Origin: Paenibacillus sp. RUD330
GTDB taxonomy: Bacteria > Bacillota > Bacilli > Paenibacillales > Paenibacillaceae
Assembly (NCBI RefSeq): GCF_002243345.2
Contig: NZ_CP022655.2
Location: 1,080,001 to 1,144,000 of the forward strand
DNA length: 64,000 nt
Reading direction: 5' to 3'
A model generated the notes under the pieces. The model had not been told where the DNA came from and ran no database searches. It saw nothing but the letters and a program-made list of their open reading frames with translations. The translations under genes and the position numbers were made by a program. Positions 9,487-18,392 of this stretch are shown here, in pieces (positions within the stretch are counted from its first letter, which is position 1; each line of letters starts with the position of its first letter).

Positions 9487-10155
9487 CTATTCCGTGTCCA
9501 TATAGTAGCGGTTCAACGACTGCCATTCGGCGAACAGGGACTTGGCCGCATCGGAGAGACCTTTGGGAGCCAGAATGCCGAGACCGGCGGAATGCTGGAA
9601 GCGCCTGGAGGGATGGAGCGCCGCCAGCTCTTCCCACAGCTTCCAGACGCCGAAGTCCGCGAGCCTGACCTCCGTGTCATGCAGCAGCACGATGCCATCC
9701 TCGGCCAGCTTCGGCAGCCAGCTCTCGTAATCGCGGCGAACCGCTTCGTACGTATGGAGGCCGTCGATGTGGAGCAGATCGATGGAGCCGTCCGCAAAGG
9801 CATTGAGAGCCTCGTCGAACGCCGCCCGGCGCAGCGCTGCTTGCGGGTACAGCGCCGCAGCCCTCGAGACGAGGCTGAACACCTCGCCGCCGTAAGCGCC
9901 GGAGTGGATATCCCCCTCCCAGGTATCGACCGCATGAAGCCTTGTATCGGGAGATCCGTCCTTGGCGCCTTGGCAGAAGCTGAAAAAGGAAGCTCCGTAA
10001 TGGGTTCCGAGCTCCACGACGGCGGCGGGCCGGGCGTTGCGGATGAAATCGTAGCCGAAGCGGAGATGGCCTCTCCATGCGGATTCGGAGCGGAACAGGG
10101 GAGACAGCGCGTCGGTTTCAAAGACCGGGTCGTAGCAGATCCAATCGAGGTTCAA
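9487..10155 (-). CDS. Class I SAM-dependent methyltransferase (Methyltransf_24 type)
   Basis: A 222-residue protein. Start chosen at TTG 10155, seven bases after GAAGGAGG; a GTG at 10188 gives 11 extra residues but would read through that ribosome site. A Rossmann motif (VVELGTHYGASFF) near residue 45 binds SAM. LLHIDGLHTYEAV and IVLLHDTE are typical of methyltransferases linked to glycan and cephalosporin-hydroxylase-like pathways. Its position against the glycosyltransferase genes suggests sugar or glycan O-methylation; the substrate cannot be read from the sequence. Confidence 0.8.
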   Translation of the reverse strand: MNLDWICYDPVFETDALSPLFRSESAWRGHLRFGYDFIRNARPAAVVELGTHYGASFFSFCQGAKDGSPDTRLHAVDTWEGDIHSGAYGGEVFSLVSRAAALYPQAALRRAAFDEALNAFADGSIDLLHIDGLHTYEAVRRDYESWLPKLAEDGIVLLHDTEVRLADFGVWKLWEELAALHPSRRFQHSAGLGILAPKGLSDAAKSLFAEWQSLNRYYMDTE

Positions 10156-10306
10156 GAGACGGCCTCCTTCAAGAGCGATGACAAGCACTATGGGAAGCTT
10201 ATGTTTCCGAACGGGATTTCAGAAGCGGAACCGCTTTTCAGCCGTTGCCTTCCGCAAGCAAACACCGCCATGGGAGCAGCGGCCCGCTGCTTGACGATAC
10301 ATCCGT

Positions 10307-11041
10307 TCACCGCTTCTTCGCCGCGATCAGGAAGAACATCGGCCGCCGGACTTCCTCCGCCCAAGCCGGATTCGCCTCCAGCATCTCCCCGGTCGGCGCA
10401 AGCTCCGACAGCATCCTGATGTCAAAGCCCCCTTCAATGAGGGCGTTCAGGTAAGAGGAGACGGTACGATGGTACTTGATGACGTCGCTGCCGAGAAAGC
10501 GGGAATTCCGCAGGCCCTGATCATGATAGCGGTCCAGAGGCCAGTGCAGCTTTTCGCCGTCCGGGCCGTAATGCCAGTCCTGCGCCGCGAGGGCCGTATA
10601 GACGGGATGCTCCACCGATAGGATGAAGTCCCCTCCCGGCGCGAGTGCAGAGCTGATTTTGCGCACGGCGCCGGCAAAGTCCTCCACGTAATGAAGAGCG
10701 AGCGAGCTGATGGCGACATCGAATTCCCCTTCGGAAAAATCAATGTCCTCAATCGCCGACCGGCGGTATTCGATGGCGGGGTCGTCGGTCATCTCCCGGG
10801 CCCGCTGCAGCATATTCTCCGACAGATCCAAGCCCAGCACCGACCGGGCTCCATGCTGCCTCGCATAGCGGCAATGCCAGCCGAAGCCGCAGCCGAGATC
10901 GAGCACCCGCTTGCCTTTGAGGCCGGGCAGCATGCCGCGCAGCGTGCTCCATTCTCCGGCGGCATCCAGGCCGCCCAAGGAGCGGGGCATTTGGCTGTAG
11001 CTGGAGAAAAAATCCTTGTCGTCGTATTTGTTTTGCTTCAT
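10307..11041 (-). CDS. Class I SAM-dependent methyltransferase
   Basis: 244 residues from ATG 11041, which follows a GGGAGGCG site; upstream extension is not family-like. Motif I VLDLGCGFGWHC near residue 45, the acidic LGLDLSENM loop, and motif post-I/II (FDVAISSLALHYVED) define a Methyltransf_11/25 protein. Small-molecule methylation is likely. Separated by about 150 bp from the other methyltransferase gene on the same strand, so probably not tightly coupled. Confidence 0.85.
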   Translation of the reverse strand: MKQNKYDDKDFFSSYSQMPRSLGGLDAAGEWSTLRGMLPGLKGKRVLDLGCGFGWHCRYARQHGARSVLGLDLSENMLQRAREMTDDPAIEYRRSAIEDIDFSEGEFDVAISSLALHYVEDFAGAVRKISSALAPGGDFILSVEHPVYTALAAQDWHYGPDGEKLHWPLDRYHDQGLRNSRFLGSDVIKYHRTVSSYLNALIEGGFDIRMLSELAPTGEMLEANPAWAEEVRRPMFFLIAAKKR

Positions 11042-11171
11042 GCGGACAACGCCTCCCTGATCAGGTCTATACCTACAGCATAGGCCAAAGGAAAGGGGGA
11101 TAGCCAGGGGGAAATCGGATCTATCCAAACGCAGCCGGTTCATCTTGACCCTGACGGAAGCCGCTTGCATA

Positions 11172-11210
11172 TAAAAAAATCCCGTCAACAGGCAGGCGCC
11201 CGGACGGGAT
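11172..11210 (-). terminator. Terminator of the secreted helical protein gene
   Basis: On the minus strand ATCCCGTC and GACGGGAT pair across a 16-nt loop and are followed by TTTTTT. Confidence 0.85.
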
Positions 11211-11229
11211 CGCGATCAAGGGGAACCGA

Positions 11230-11835
11230 TCAAGCTGCCGGCACAAGCGCCGACTCGATCTGCCGATGCAGGTCGAGCAGCTTCGTCTTTTCGGCGACGA
11301 TCTGCTGCCGCAGCGAAACGATGGACTGGATCGCTTGCGCGACCGCAGCATGGTCCTTGCCGGCCTTGGCGATCTTCAGCTTGGCATGCTCAGCCTTGAT
11401 CAGCTCGCGGGCGGCGGCGAGGGAAGCGCGCTCGGAGCGGATACCGGAGCGGGTGGCGGCGAGCTTTTCCTTCAACGTCTTTTTGTCGGCGGCAGACAGC
11501 TGCTTGAGACCGGCATGAATCTGCGCGCGGATTTCCTTGAGCTGCTTGCTCAAGGCGGCGTTCTGCTTGCCGAGAGAACTCAACTCCGCTTTGAGAGGCT
11601 TGATCTCCGCCTTCCATTCCGCCGCTGCCGAGGAAACCTTGCTCGCCTCCACGGTCGCCGCTGCCGTCGTCTTGGCGGTGATCGCCGTTGCCGTCGACTT
11701 TACCGTTGCCGTTGAATTCGCCGCAGCCGTTGATTTCACCGTTGTCGTTGCCGCAGCCGCGTGAACCGCTCCGCCGCTGGCCAGCACCGATCCGATGACG
11801 AGGGCGGCCATGGCGCCCGACCATTTCTTGTTCAT
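11230..11835 (-). CDS. Secreted alanine-rich helical protein of unknown function
   Basis: 201 residues from ATG 11835 (eight bases after GAGGAG). A cleavable signal peptide ends near AVHA-AAA. An Ala/Thr/Lys low-complexity linker (about 30-65) is followed by about 130 residues of charged heptad-like helix, predicted coiled coil. There is no catalytic motif. It lies 79 bp behind the sensor kinase gene on the same strand with its own terminator, so it may be part of that regulon. Shape and location recall CpxP/Spy-type accessory proteins, but there is no sequence evidence for homology. Confidence 0.7.
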   Translation of the reverse strand: MNKKWSGAMAALVIGSVLASGGAVHAAAATTTVKSTAAANSTATVKSTATAITAKTTAAATVEASKVSSAAAEWKAEIKPLKAELSSLGKQNAALSKQLKEIRAQIHAGLKQLSAADKKTLKEKLAATRSGIRSERASLAAARELIKAEHAKLKIAKAGKDHAAVAQAIQSIVSLRQQIVAEKTKLLDLHRQIESALVPAA

Positions 11836-11913
11836 TCCATCCATCTCCTCTGCTGCTGAGTACGGGGCTCGGGATGAATGCCCGATCCGCCTTGAATCCA
11901 GAATAACGGCCAG

Positions 11914-13344
11914 TTATGTCATGGATGTGTCATCGCCCGCCGAAGGAAAGACAACGTGGAAAGAAGTGCCCTCGCCGGCCGTGGATGTCACTTCGATCCT
12001 TCCTCCATGCGCTTCCGTGATATGGCGGCTGATCGTAAGCCCGAGCCCCGAGCCGGAGCTGCCGCTCCTGCTGCCGTCGGCTTTCATGAACCGGTCCCAG
12101 ATGCGGGGAAGCATCTCCTCCGGAATCCCTCGACCGTCATCCCGGACGGCGAATCCGACCTGGCTGCCGTCCTGGAAGCCCGACACGGCGATGGCGGTTC
12201 CCGCATCGTTATGGCGGATCGCGTTGCCGATCAGGTTCAGGACGACCTGGCGGATCCGCTGCTGATCCCCTCGAAATCGAACCGGCAGCGAGTTCTCTCG
12301 GACCGTCCAGCCTTGCCAGGATAGCGACATTCCCGCTTCCTCAGCGGCCGGGGTCAGCTGGAGCACGCATTGCTGAAGCAGCTCCCCGAGATTGAAGGCG
12401 GTCATCCGGTAGCGGACGACATGCTCCTCAAACTCCGTCAGCTCGGTCAGGTCGTCGATCAGCCGCTGCAGCCGCCGGGTTTCCGAGAGGGCAAGCCGCG
12501 TGAATTCCGACTTCTCCGCCTCGCTCATGATGCCGTCGTCCATGCCTTGCAGGGCGGCCCGTACGGTCGTCAGCGGCGTCCGCAGCTCGTGGGTGAGATC
12601 CCCGATGAAGCGCCGCCTGCCGGCCTCTACCCGCCCGAGCTTGTCCGCCATGCCATGGATCGTGCCGGCCAGATCGGCGAGCTCGTCGCGGCCGCGGTAG
12701 CGCGCTCTTGCCTCGAACCGGCCTTCCGAATAGCTCCGGGCGACCCGGCTCAGCTCCAGCACCGGACGGGTGAAGGCGCGGGAGACGAGCCACAGCACGA
12801 GGGAGACGGGAATCGCAAATACGAGGGATACGAGCCAGAGAGCCCTCTGCAGCGGACCGACATAACGGACGGCTTCCTTGACCGGGCGGTAGACGAAGCA
12901 GGAAGCGGCGGTTTCTCCTCCGCTCTGCAGCGGAAAGCCGCGGATCAGCATCGTCGTTCCTTGCTGGCGGGCGTAAACCTTCTTCTCCTGGATCGTGCCG
13001 CCCTCCATGACCGTCCGCACCCATTCGCGGACATCGGGCCGGGCTCCGACCTCTTGGATGCCTGCCTTCGAGAAATTGTACCGCTTGCCTTGGATGCTGA
13101 TCTGAAGCGAGCCATGCTTCTCGAGCTGCTGCAGCCGCTCGCGGAAGGCGGCAGGCTTCAGGCGGCCTTCCTGCACCTGGTCGAACAGAAGCTGAATGTC
13201 CTGGCCGGCGTCGGCGAGCTGCTTCCAGCTCCGCTCATAGGCTTTCTGCTGGATGAGCCAGCTGGTCGCCGCCGTCAGGCTCGCGATGATGAGAATTCCG
13301 ATGAGCAGATAGGACAGCATCCATTTCCATACGAGCGATCTCAT
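11914..13344 (-). CDS. Sensor histidine kinase
   Basis: 476 residues. Start ATG 13344 overlaps the stop of the response-regulator gene (ATGA), giving a membrane-anchored N-terminus. TM1 about 10-31, extracytoplasmic sensor about 32-165, TM2 about 167-188, HAMP 190-242, then the H-box GDLTHELRTPL with phospho-acceptor His252, N box (LNLIGNAIRHN), G1 (DDGRGIP) and G2 (GSGLGLTI). It autophosphorylates and passes phosphate to the regulator encoded upstream. The signal is unknown. A secreted helical protein gene follows directly. Confidence 0.93.
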   Translation of the reverse strand: MRSLVWKWMLSYLLIGILIIASLTAATSWLIQQKAYERSWKQLADAGQDIQLLFDQVQEGRLKPAAFRERLQQLEKHGSLQISIQGKRYNFSKAGIQEVGARPDVREWVRTVMEGGTIQEKKVYARQQGTTMLIRGFPLQSGGETAASCFVYRPVKEAVRYVGPLQRALWLVSLVFAIPVSLVLWLVSRAFTRPVLELSRVARSYSEGRFEARARYRGRDELADLAGTIHGMADKLGRVEAGRRRFIGDLTHELRTPLTTVRAALQGMDDGIMSEAEKSEFTRLALSETRRLQRLIDDLTELTEFEEHVVRYRMTAFNLGELLQQCVLQLTPAAEEAGMSLSWQGWTVRENSLPVRFRGDQQRIRQVVLNLIGNAIRHNDAGTAIAVSGFQDGSQVGFAVRDDGRGIPEEMLPRIWDRFMKADGSRSGSSGSGLGLTISRHITEAHGGRIEVTSTAGEGTSFHVVFPSAGDDTSMT

Positions 13345-14036
13345 GCTTCGTCCGTCCGGTCGAGCTTGTAGCCGACGCCCCAGACGGTCGAGATCGACCA
13401 GCCTTGCGCCGGCTGCAGCCTCCGCCTCAGCCTCTGCACATACAAGTCCACGACCCGGTCGTCGCCTTCGAAATCCAAGCCCCATATCCGCTCGATCAGC
13501 TCGCTGCGGCTGCACACGAGCCCGGGATGGCGGATCAGCTCCTGCAGCAGGTCGAATTCACGCCGGGGAAGGTCGATCATGCGGCCCCCGAGCGTCACCG
13601 ACCGGCGTTCCGCATCCAGGCGCAGATTGCCGGCGCGGCATGCGGCTCCGGATGCCGGCGGCTGTCCGCCGCGGGAGCGCCTGAGCACGGCGTCCACCCG
13701 GGCCATCAGCTCGCGGGGGTCGAACGGCTTGACGATGTAATCGTCCGCTCCGAGCTGCAGGCCCTCGATCCTCTCCTCCAGCTGGCCGCGGGCGGTCATC
13801 ATGATGACCGGAATCCGGCTGCCTTCCGCCCGAAGCTTCCGGCATACCTCCCAGCCGTTCAGCTTCGGAAGCATGAGATCGAGCAGGATCAGGGCATATT
13901 CTCCGTTCTCCAGCATGTCCAGAGCGGCCCTTCCGTCTGCCGCCGCCTCCGGTTCATACCCGCTTTTCCTCATGTAGAGAGCTGTAATGCGGACGATGGA
14001 AGCATCGTCGTCCACGATAAGAATTCGATCCGTCAC
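13341..14036 (-). CDS. OmpR/PhoB-family response regulator
   Basis: 231 residues from GTG 14036, preceded by GAGGAG; this start yields the canonical TDRILIVDDDAS opening. Receiver domain: acidic pocket DDD near residue 10, phospho-acceptor Asp53 (LLDLMLP), Thr of MMTARG, and Lys of IVKPFDP. The C-terminal winged helix (about 135-228) carries the LPRREFDLL and RVVDLYVQRLRRRL signature. It is co-transcribed with the histidine kinase gene through a 4-base overlap. Targets are unknown; the secreted protein at 11230 is a candidate. Confidence 0.94.
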   Translation of the reverse strand: MTDRILIVDDDASIVRITALYMRKSGYEPEAAADGRAALDMLENGEYALILLDLMLPKLNGWEVCRKLRAEGSRIPVIMMTARGQLEERIEGLQLGADDYIVKPFDPRELMARVDAVLRRSRGGQPPASGAACRAGNLRLDAERRSVTLGGRMIDLPRREFDLLQELIRHPGLVCSRSELIERIWGLDFEGDDRVVDLYVQRLRRRLQPAQGWSISTVWGVGYKLDRTDEA

Positions 14037-14220
14037 GCCGAGTCGGCTCCTCTCTGCAGCAGGGAGTAGTGGTATCTCTATAGAAGACGAATAGGCGGGC
14101 GCAAAGTTGTGGCCGGATCGGGATAAATGCCGGGAGGGGCTTGCATGCCGGGCAGGTGGGTAAAAATAGACGGAGAAGAACGCAGAAGTTCCACAACCGA
14201 AACGAGGAGTTGACCCAGCC

Positions 14221-14970
14221 ATGATCAAAATTGTGCTTGTCCGCCATGGACAGAGCGAATACAACGCGCAAAACCGCTTTACGGGGTGGACCGACGTCGA
14301 TCTGACCGACAGCGGCAAGGAGGAGGCCCGCCGGGCCGGGGAGATTCTCCGTCAGAACGACTATGTGTTCGACGTCGCTTATACGTCGGTGCTGAAGCGC
14401 GCCATCCGGACGCTCTGGATCATCCAGGATGAAATGAGCCTGCTCTGGATTCCGACGGACAAGACTTGGATGCTCAACGAACGGCATTACGGCGCCCTGC
14501 AGGGGCTCAACAAGGAGGAGACCGCGCAGAAGTACGGGGAAGAGCAGGTCCATCTGTGGCGCAGATCCGTGACCGTCAGGCCGCCTGCGCTGGATAAGGA
14601 CGATGAGCGCTATGAGGGAAGGGATCCCCGCTACAAGGATATCAAGGACCGGGTGCCGGTGACGGAGAATCTGGACGATACGGAGCAGAGGGTGCTGGAT
14701 TATTGGAGAGAGAAGGTCGAGCCCTCGCTCCATGAGAACCGGCGGGTGCTGATCGTCGCTCATGGCAACACGATCCGGGCGCTGGTCCGCTATCTGGACG
14801 ACATTCCGGGCGACGGCATCGCGACGCTGAACATTCCGACGGGAACGCCGCTCGTGTACGAGCTCGGGGACGATCTGAAGCCGGTCCGTCATTACTATCT
14901 GGAGGAAAACAAGGAAAAGACCGACGTCAAGGAAGCGGCTCAAGGCGCTCCCGACGTCCGGTCGGAATAG
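14221..14970 (+). CDS. gpmA: 2,3-bisphosphoglycerate-dependent phosphoglycerate mutase
   Basis: 249 residues, the usual GpmA length. Interconverts 3- and 2-phosphoglycerate in glycolysis and gluconeogenesis, in the cytoplasm. The catalytic phospho-His is His9 in [33 protein letters not shown] (substrate lid) and the second catalytic His in [10 protein letters not shown] are all present. ATG 14221 follows GAGGAG. It is divergent from the response-regulator gene and ends at a strong terminator, so it is likely monocistronic. Confidence 0.96.
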   Translation: MIKIVLVRHGQSEYNAQNRFTGWTDVDLTDSGKEEARRAGEILRQNDYVFDVAYTSVLKRAIRTLWIIQDEMSLLWIPTDKTWMLNERHYGALQGLNKEETAQKYGEEQVHLWRRSVTVRPPALDKDDERYEGRDPRYKDIKDRVPVTENLDDTEQRVLDYWREKVEPSLHENRRVLIVAHGNTIRALVRYLDDIPGDGIATLNIPTGTPLVYELGDDLKPVRHYYLEENKEKTDVKEAAQGAPDVRSE

Positions 14971-15007
14971 CGGCCGCCGGCTTCCGCCGCGATCGCCGCA
15001 TGGGGCA

Positions 15008-15052
15008 CAGCCGTCCGGCTTCGTCATCGAAGCCGGACGGCTGCTTTTTCTT
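15008..15052 (+). terminator. Strong terminator after gpmA
   Basis: A 16-bp perfect stem (CAGCCGTCCGGCTTCG and its complement) with a TCAT loop, then CTTTTTCTT. Confidence 0.93.
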
Positions 15053-15106
15053 CTTTCCGGCTGCTCTCAAGCGGAGGCGCCAGGCCCGGGAGAAGCCGGC
15101 CGGCGC

Positions 15107-16033
15107 TTAACAGTCCAAGCGCAGAAGGAAGTCGCGGGTGCCGTTGTAGGCATCGGTCCAGCCCATTTTCGCATAAAAGCGCAGGCCGTCCAGACCTTTC
15201 ATATAGTAGGCTCCCAGCAGCCTCTCGTTGAAATCGGGAATCGCGATTCCTGCTTTCTCCTGGAACTCCCGGTAGGCGCGGACGACTCCGAGCGTCTCCA
15301 TATGCCGGTCCAGAATCGCGAGATCGACAAGACAATCGCCATAGGCGCAGTTGCCGTCAATGATGCCGGTAATGCGGTCGCCGCTGGACAGAATGTTCCA
15401 TTGGTGAAAATCTCCATGGATGAAGCTGCGGTGCGGTTCATTGTAAGGCGCGTATGCGATCAGCCGGCTGTAGCACTCGTCGAACACATCCTTTTCCAGG
15501 CAAGTGCTGCGGAACAGGCCATGCCAGTTGTCCCAGAAGGTGCCTGTCTGATCCTCCGCGAACGAGGCCGCCAAGTAGTCTTTCCAGGTCGGATGCATCC
15601 CGTTGCCGTCCGGCCCGATCCACCCGTAGCCGCTCGTAACCCCTATGTCCACCTGATTGAGCCGCGTCAAAATTCCGATAAGCTCCGGCAGCTGCCCGGC
15701 TTGCTGCTCGGGGGTGCAAGCCGCGAGGCTGCCGCCATCGATCCGCTCCATGATGACGTAGGCCAGGTTTCCATGCTTCCCTTGTCCCAAACAGCGGGGA
15801 TACGGGATTCCCTGGCCGGACAGCAGCTCCGATAGGAACCGTTCGGTCGCGTAGGCTCCATCCAGGTCGCTGAATTTGATGACATGCCCTTTTCCTTCGT
15901 GGTTGAAGGAGAAGACGCTGCTCAAGTTGCCGCCGTCCATGGACATGATCTCCGTCGCGATGGATCCCAGATGAGCCTTCACCACGTCCTCGACTTCGCT
16001 TTCAGCCACGCTTGGCTTGATATAGGCCGTCAT
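15107..16033 (-). CDS. Aminoglycoside phosphotransferase-family protein (APH/ChoK fold)
   Basis: 308 residues from ATG 16033 after GGGAAG. The kinase-like catalytic loop HGDFHQWNIL (Brenner motif) and metal-binding Asp in GIIDGNCAYGD are intact. The N-terminal lobe has VIKF for the ATP-binding Lys and VIMERIDG as hinge. The family phosphorylates aminoglycosides, macrolides, choline, homoserine or other small molecules; nothing here indicates which, so a resistance role should not be assumed. It is a single gene on the minus strand. Confidence 0.85.
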   Translation of the reverse strand: MTAYIKPSVAESEVEDVVKAHLGSIATEIMSMDGGNLSSVFSFNHEGKGHVIKFSDLDGAYATERFLSELLSGQGIPYPRCLGQGKHGNLAYVIMERIDGGSLAACTPEQQAGQLPELIGILTRLNQVDIGVTSGYGWIGPDGNGMHPTWKDYLAASFAEDQTGTFWDNWHGLFRSTCLEKDVFDECYSRLIAYAPYNEPHRSFIHGDFHQWNILSSGDRITGIIDGNCAYGDCLVDLAILDRHMETLGVVRAYREFQEKAGIAIPDFNERLLGAYYMKGLDGLRFYAKMGWTDAYNGTRDFLLRLDC

Positions 16034-16213
16034 GGTCCCGCTTCCCTTCGTTGCGGCGCAAGGAGAGAGCCCGCATTTCGTTTCATCCCTACTATAGACG
16101 GATCCGCCTTCGCGTTCGAGGGAGAGGATAGGTATAGGCAAACAATCCGAAGAAGCCGACGAATGTGTCGTCAATGGAACCCGCAAGCATAAAGCGGAGC
16201 TTCGGGCCCGGTC

Positions 16214-16241
16214 TTGATTTTAATGGCCGGACGGGTATAAT
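16214..16241 (+). promoter_or_regulatory. Promoter of the ArsR-family regulator
   Basis: TTGATT (16214-16219), 16-bp spacer, perfect TATAAT (16236-16241). The operator palindrome begins four bases downstream, over the transcription start. Confidence 0.7.
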
Positions 16242-16244
16242 TCA

Positions 16245-16260
16245 GTTTAAAAGATTAAAC
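16245..16260. promoter_or_regulatory. Operator 1 for the ArsR regulator
   Basis: GTTTAAAAGATTAAAC, a palindrome with six-base arms immediately after the -10 box of the regulator's own promoter. It matches operator 2 at 13 of 16 positions, implying autoregulation by steric block. Confidence 0.7.
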
Positions 16261-16284
16261 CAATGAACGGATCGGGGGAGAACG

Positions 16285-16608
16285 ATGAGCGAGCAAACCG
16301 GGCATGTCCTGCAGCAATTCGAAGCATGCATTCCTTTGCTGGAGGTGTTGACCGATGCCGGCCGCCAAGCCATCATCTTGCTGCTGGCGCAGCACAAATC
16401 GGGACTCAACGTGAATACGATATCCAGCCATATGAAGCTGTCCAGACCGGCCGTTTCCCATCATCTGAAGGTGCTGAAGCAGGCCGGCTATATCGAGGCC
16501 GAGAAGAAGGGCGTCGAAAATGTTTATGTGCTTACTGTGCGCAAGCCGCTTGAACGGCTCAAGTCGTTGATTGCGGCCATTGAAGCCGAGTGCAGCGGAT
16601 CTCGGTGA
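16285..16608 (+). CDS. ArsR-family winged-helix repressor
   Basis: 107 residues. The winged helix covers about residues 18-85; the recognition helix reads LSRPAVSHHLKVLKQAGYI, the ArsR signature, followed by the beta wing (EAEKKGVENVYVL). No cysteine metal-binding cluster is visible, so it is probably not a metal sensor. A GGGGGAG site precedes ATG 16285. Matching palindromes before this gene and before the downstream oxidoreductase gene indicate it represses both. Confidence 0.88.
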   Translation: MSEQTGHVLQQFEACIPLLEVLTDAGRQAIILLLAQHKSGLNVNTISSHMKLSRPAVSHHLKVLKQAGYIEAEKKGVENVYVLTVRKPLERLKSLIAAIEAECSGSR

Positions 16609-16681
16609 CAGGCGCCGGCGCAAGAAATTGCGGCTGCATGGAGGGATGCTCCTGCTGCCGCTCCGCCTGATAGGTTGATTT

Positions 16682-16697
16682 GTTTAAACGTATAAAC
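16682..16697. promoter_or_regulatory. Operator 2 in front of the oxidoreductase gene
   Basis: GTTTAAACGTATAAAC, near-identical to the palindrome in the ArsR promoter, ending five bases before the AAGGAGG ribosome site. Binding there could block transcription of the oxidoreductase gene. Confidence 0.65.
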
Positions 16698-16714
16698 TTT
16701 TAAGGAGGATGGAC

Positions 16715-17725
16715 ATGAAGGCTATGGTCATTGAAAAGTATGGAAAGAACAGTCCCTTGGTGATGGCGGAACGGCCTGTGCCTTCTATAGGCGGGCATGA
16801 CGTGCTGGTGGAAATTCATGCGGCCAGCTTGAATCCGATCGACTTCAAGATCAAGGAAGGGAAAGTGAAGCTCCTGCTGAAGTACACATTTCCTCTTGTT
16901 TTGGGAAATGATTTCTCCGGAACCGTCGTCGAGACAGGCGAGGCGGTGAGGACATTCAAGGTCGGAGACCAGGTCTACGGGAGGCCCCGCAAAAACAGGA
17001 TCGGAACACTGGCCGAATATATCGCCGTTCATGAGGATGACCTTTCCCTGAAACCGCGGAATCTAAGCTTTGAAGAGGCGGCCTCCATTCCGCTCGTCGG
17101 ACTTACCGCTTATCAAGCGTTCACCGATATTCTCAAGCTTCAGAAAGGCCAAAAAATCTTGATTCACGCAGGGGCCGGAGGCGTCGGAACGTTCGCGATT
17201 CAGCTGGCCAAAGCAATGGGCGCCTATGTCGCCACGACGGCCAGCGATAAAGGCTATGAGCTGGTCAAATCGCTTGGCGCCGATCGGATCATCAATTACA
17301 GGAAAGAAAAGGCTGAAGAGCTGCTTGCCGGGTATGACGCGGTGTTCGACACTTTAGGAGGAGCCGCCCTGGAAAAGTCGTTCCGGATCTTGAAGGAAGG
17401 CGGGCAGGTCGTCTCCATATCGGGAGTGCCGAACGCCGCCTTCGGTAAAGAACAACAGCTCGGCTGGATAAAAACGGCCTTGTTGGCCTTCGTCAGCCGC
17501 AGGATCACTGCGCTGGCAAAAAAAAGCCGGACGAGCTACCGCTACCTGTTCATGAAGCCGAGCGGAGCGCAATTGAACCTTTTAAAAGAAATGCTCGAGA
17601 GCGGCCGCATCAAGCCGGTGATAGACAAAGTCTTCCGATTAGAGGATGCCGGGCAAGCTCTTCAGTATTTGGAAGGCGGAAGCGCCAAGGGAAAGGTGGT
17701 CATCCGGATCAAACCGTCGGAATGA
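16715..17725 (+). CDS. Zinc-free MDR-superfamily NAD(P)H oxidoreductase (quinone oxidoreductase-like)
   Basis: 336 residues. ATG 16715 sits six bases after AAGGAGG; the in-frame ATG 16709 directly abuts that site and is less likely. GroES-like N-terminal domain (1-120, LGNDFSGTVVETG), then Rossmann domain with nucleotide loop HAGAGGVGTFAIQLAKAMGA. Cysteines for catalytic zinc are absent, as in quinone reductase/crotonyl reductase-type MDRs. It likely reduces a quinone or enone electrophile with NADPH. Control by the adjacent ArsR regulator suggests induction by such a compound. Confidence 0.85.
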   Translation: MKAMVIEKYGKNSPLVMAERPVPSIGGHDVLVEIHAASLNPIDFKIKEGKVKLLLKYTFPLVLGNDFSGTVVETGEAVRTFKVGDQVYGRPRKNRIGTLAEYIAVHEDDLSLKPRNLSFEEAASIPLVGLTAYQAFTDILKLQKGQKILIHAGAGGVGTFAIQLAKAMGAYVATTASDKGYELVKSLGADRIINYRKEKAEELLAGYDAVFDTLGGAALEKSFRILKEGGQVVSISGVPNAAFGKEQQLGWIKTALLAFVSRRITALAKKSRTSYRYLFMKPSGAQLNLLKEMLESGRIKPVIDKVFRLEDAGQALQYLEGGSAKGKVVIRIKPSE

Positions 17726-17775
17726 TTGCTTATCGCCGGTTCTCCATGAGCGGCTGCCGGTTTTATTGGCCTCGA

Positions 17776-18225
17776 TCATTCCTGCCAAATTTTGATGAAG
17801 TTCTTTTGGTCCTTCGTGAACCTAAAGCCGCGTTTCTCATAGAATCGATGAGCCGTTGTCCGGCTTGGATGGGACAGCAGCTTGATGCCCGAAAATCCAT
17901 GCACCTGTCCCCATTGCTCCAGATGCCTCATCAGCTTGCCGCCTATTCCTTGGTTTCGTCGGCTTTCTTTGACGACGAATCCCAGGATGTTGACCAGAGA
18001 GACGGAAAAAAGCAGCTCATACGGACTGCCGTGGATATACCCGATCACCTGGCCGCCCTGTTCGCAGACAAAAACGACATCGTTCGTTCTGGCCGCCAGG
18101 AGTTCGATCTTTTTCTTCACGCTCTCCTCGGAGAACGCATGCAGATTCGGGTTGAAATCCAGATTTAACAGGTAGATGTCGCGATAGTCTTCGACCCTGG
18201 CTTCCCTGATCCAGCTTGTTTCCAT
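17776..18225 (-). CDS. GNAT-family N-acetyltransferase
   Basis: 149 residues from ATG 18225 after AAAGGAG. Single GNAT domain; acetyl-CoA pyrophosphate loop RRNQGIGGKLMRHL is the diagnostic R-x-x-G-x-G motif, with the C-terminal HRFYEKRGF segment. Substrate unknown. It is convergent with the MDR oxidoreductase gene. Confidence 0.85.
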   Translation of the reverse strand: METSWIREARVEDYRDIYLLNLDFNPNLHAFSEESVKKKIELLAARTNDVVFVCEQGGQVIGYIHGSPYELLFSVSLVNILGFVVKESRRNQGIGGKLMRHLEQWGQVHGFSGIKLLSHPSRTTAHRFYEKRGFRFTKDQKNFIKIWQE

Positions 18226-18392
18226 GACAGGCTCCTTTGCTTGAGGAGCGCTCCGAACAAGGGATGGCCGCAGCTCATCCGATGATCCGTGTCTCCGATT
18301 CGATGAAGCCTCCATGTGATGTCCATCGGACGGCTCCTTCCTTTTATCCTTCCAGACACTGCCTCGGTCCCGCAGGAAGGGAAAGCCGCGTT

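Noticed and set aside
9334..10419. 361-codon plus-strand frame across the methyltransferase gene
   Set aside because: Antisense shadow of the methyltransferase; it begins inside the 20-bp repeat and has no ribosome site.
12370..13371. 333-codon plus-strand frame
   Set aside because: Exact antisense of the histidine kinase, which has full motif support.
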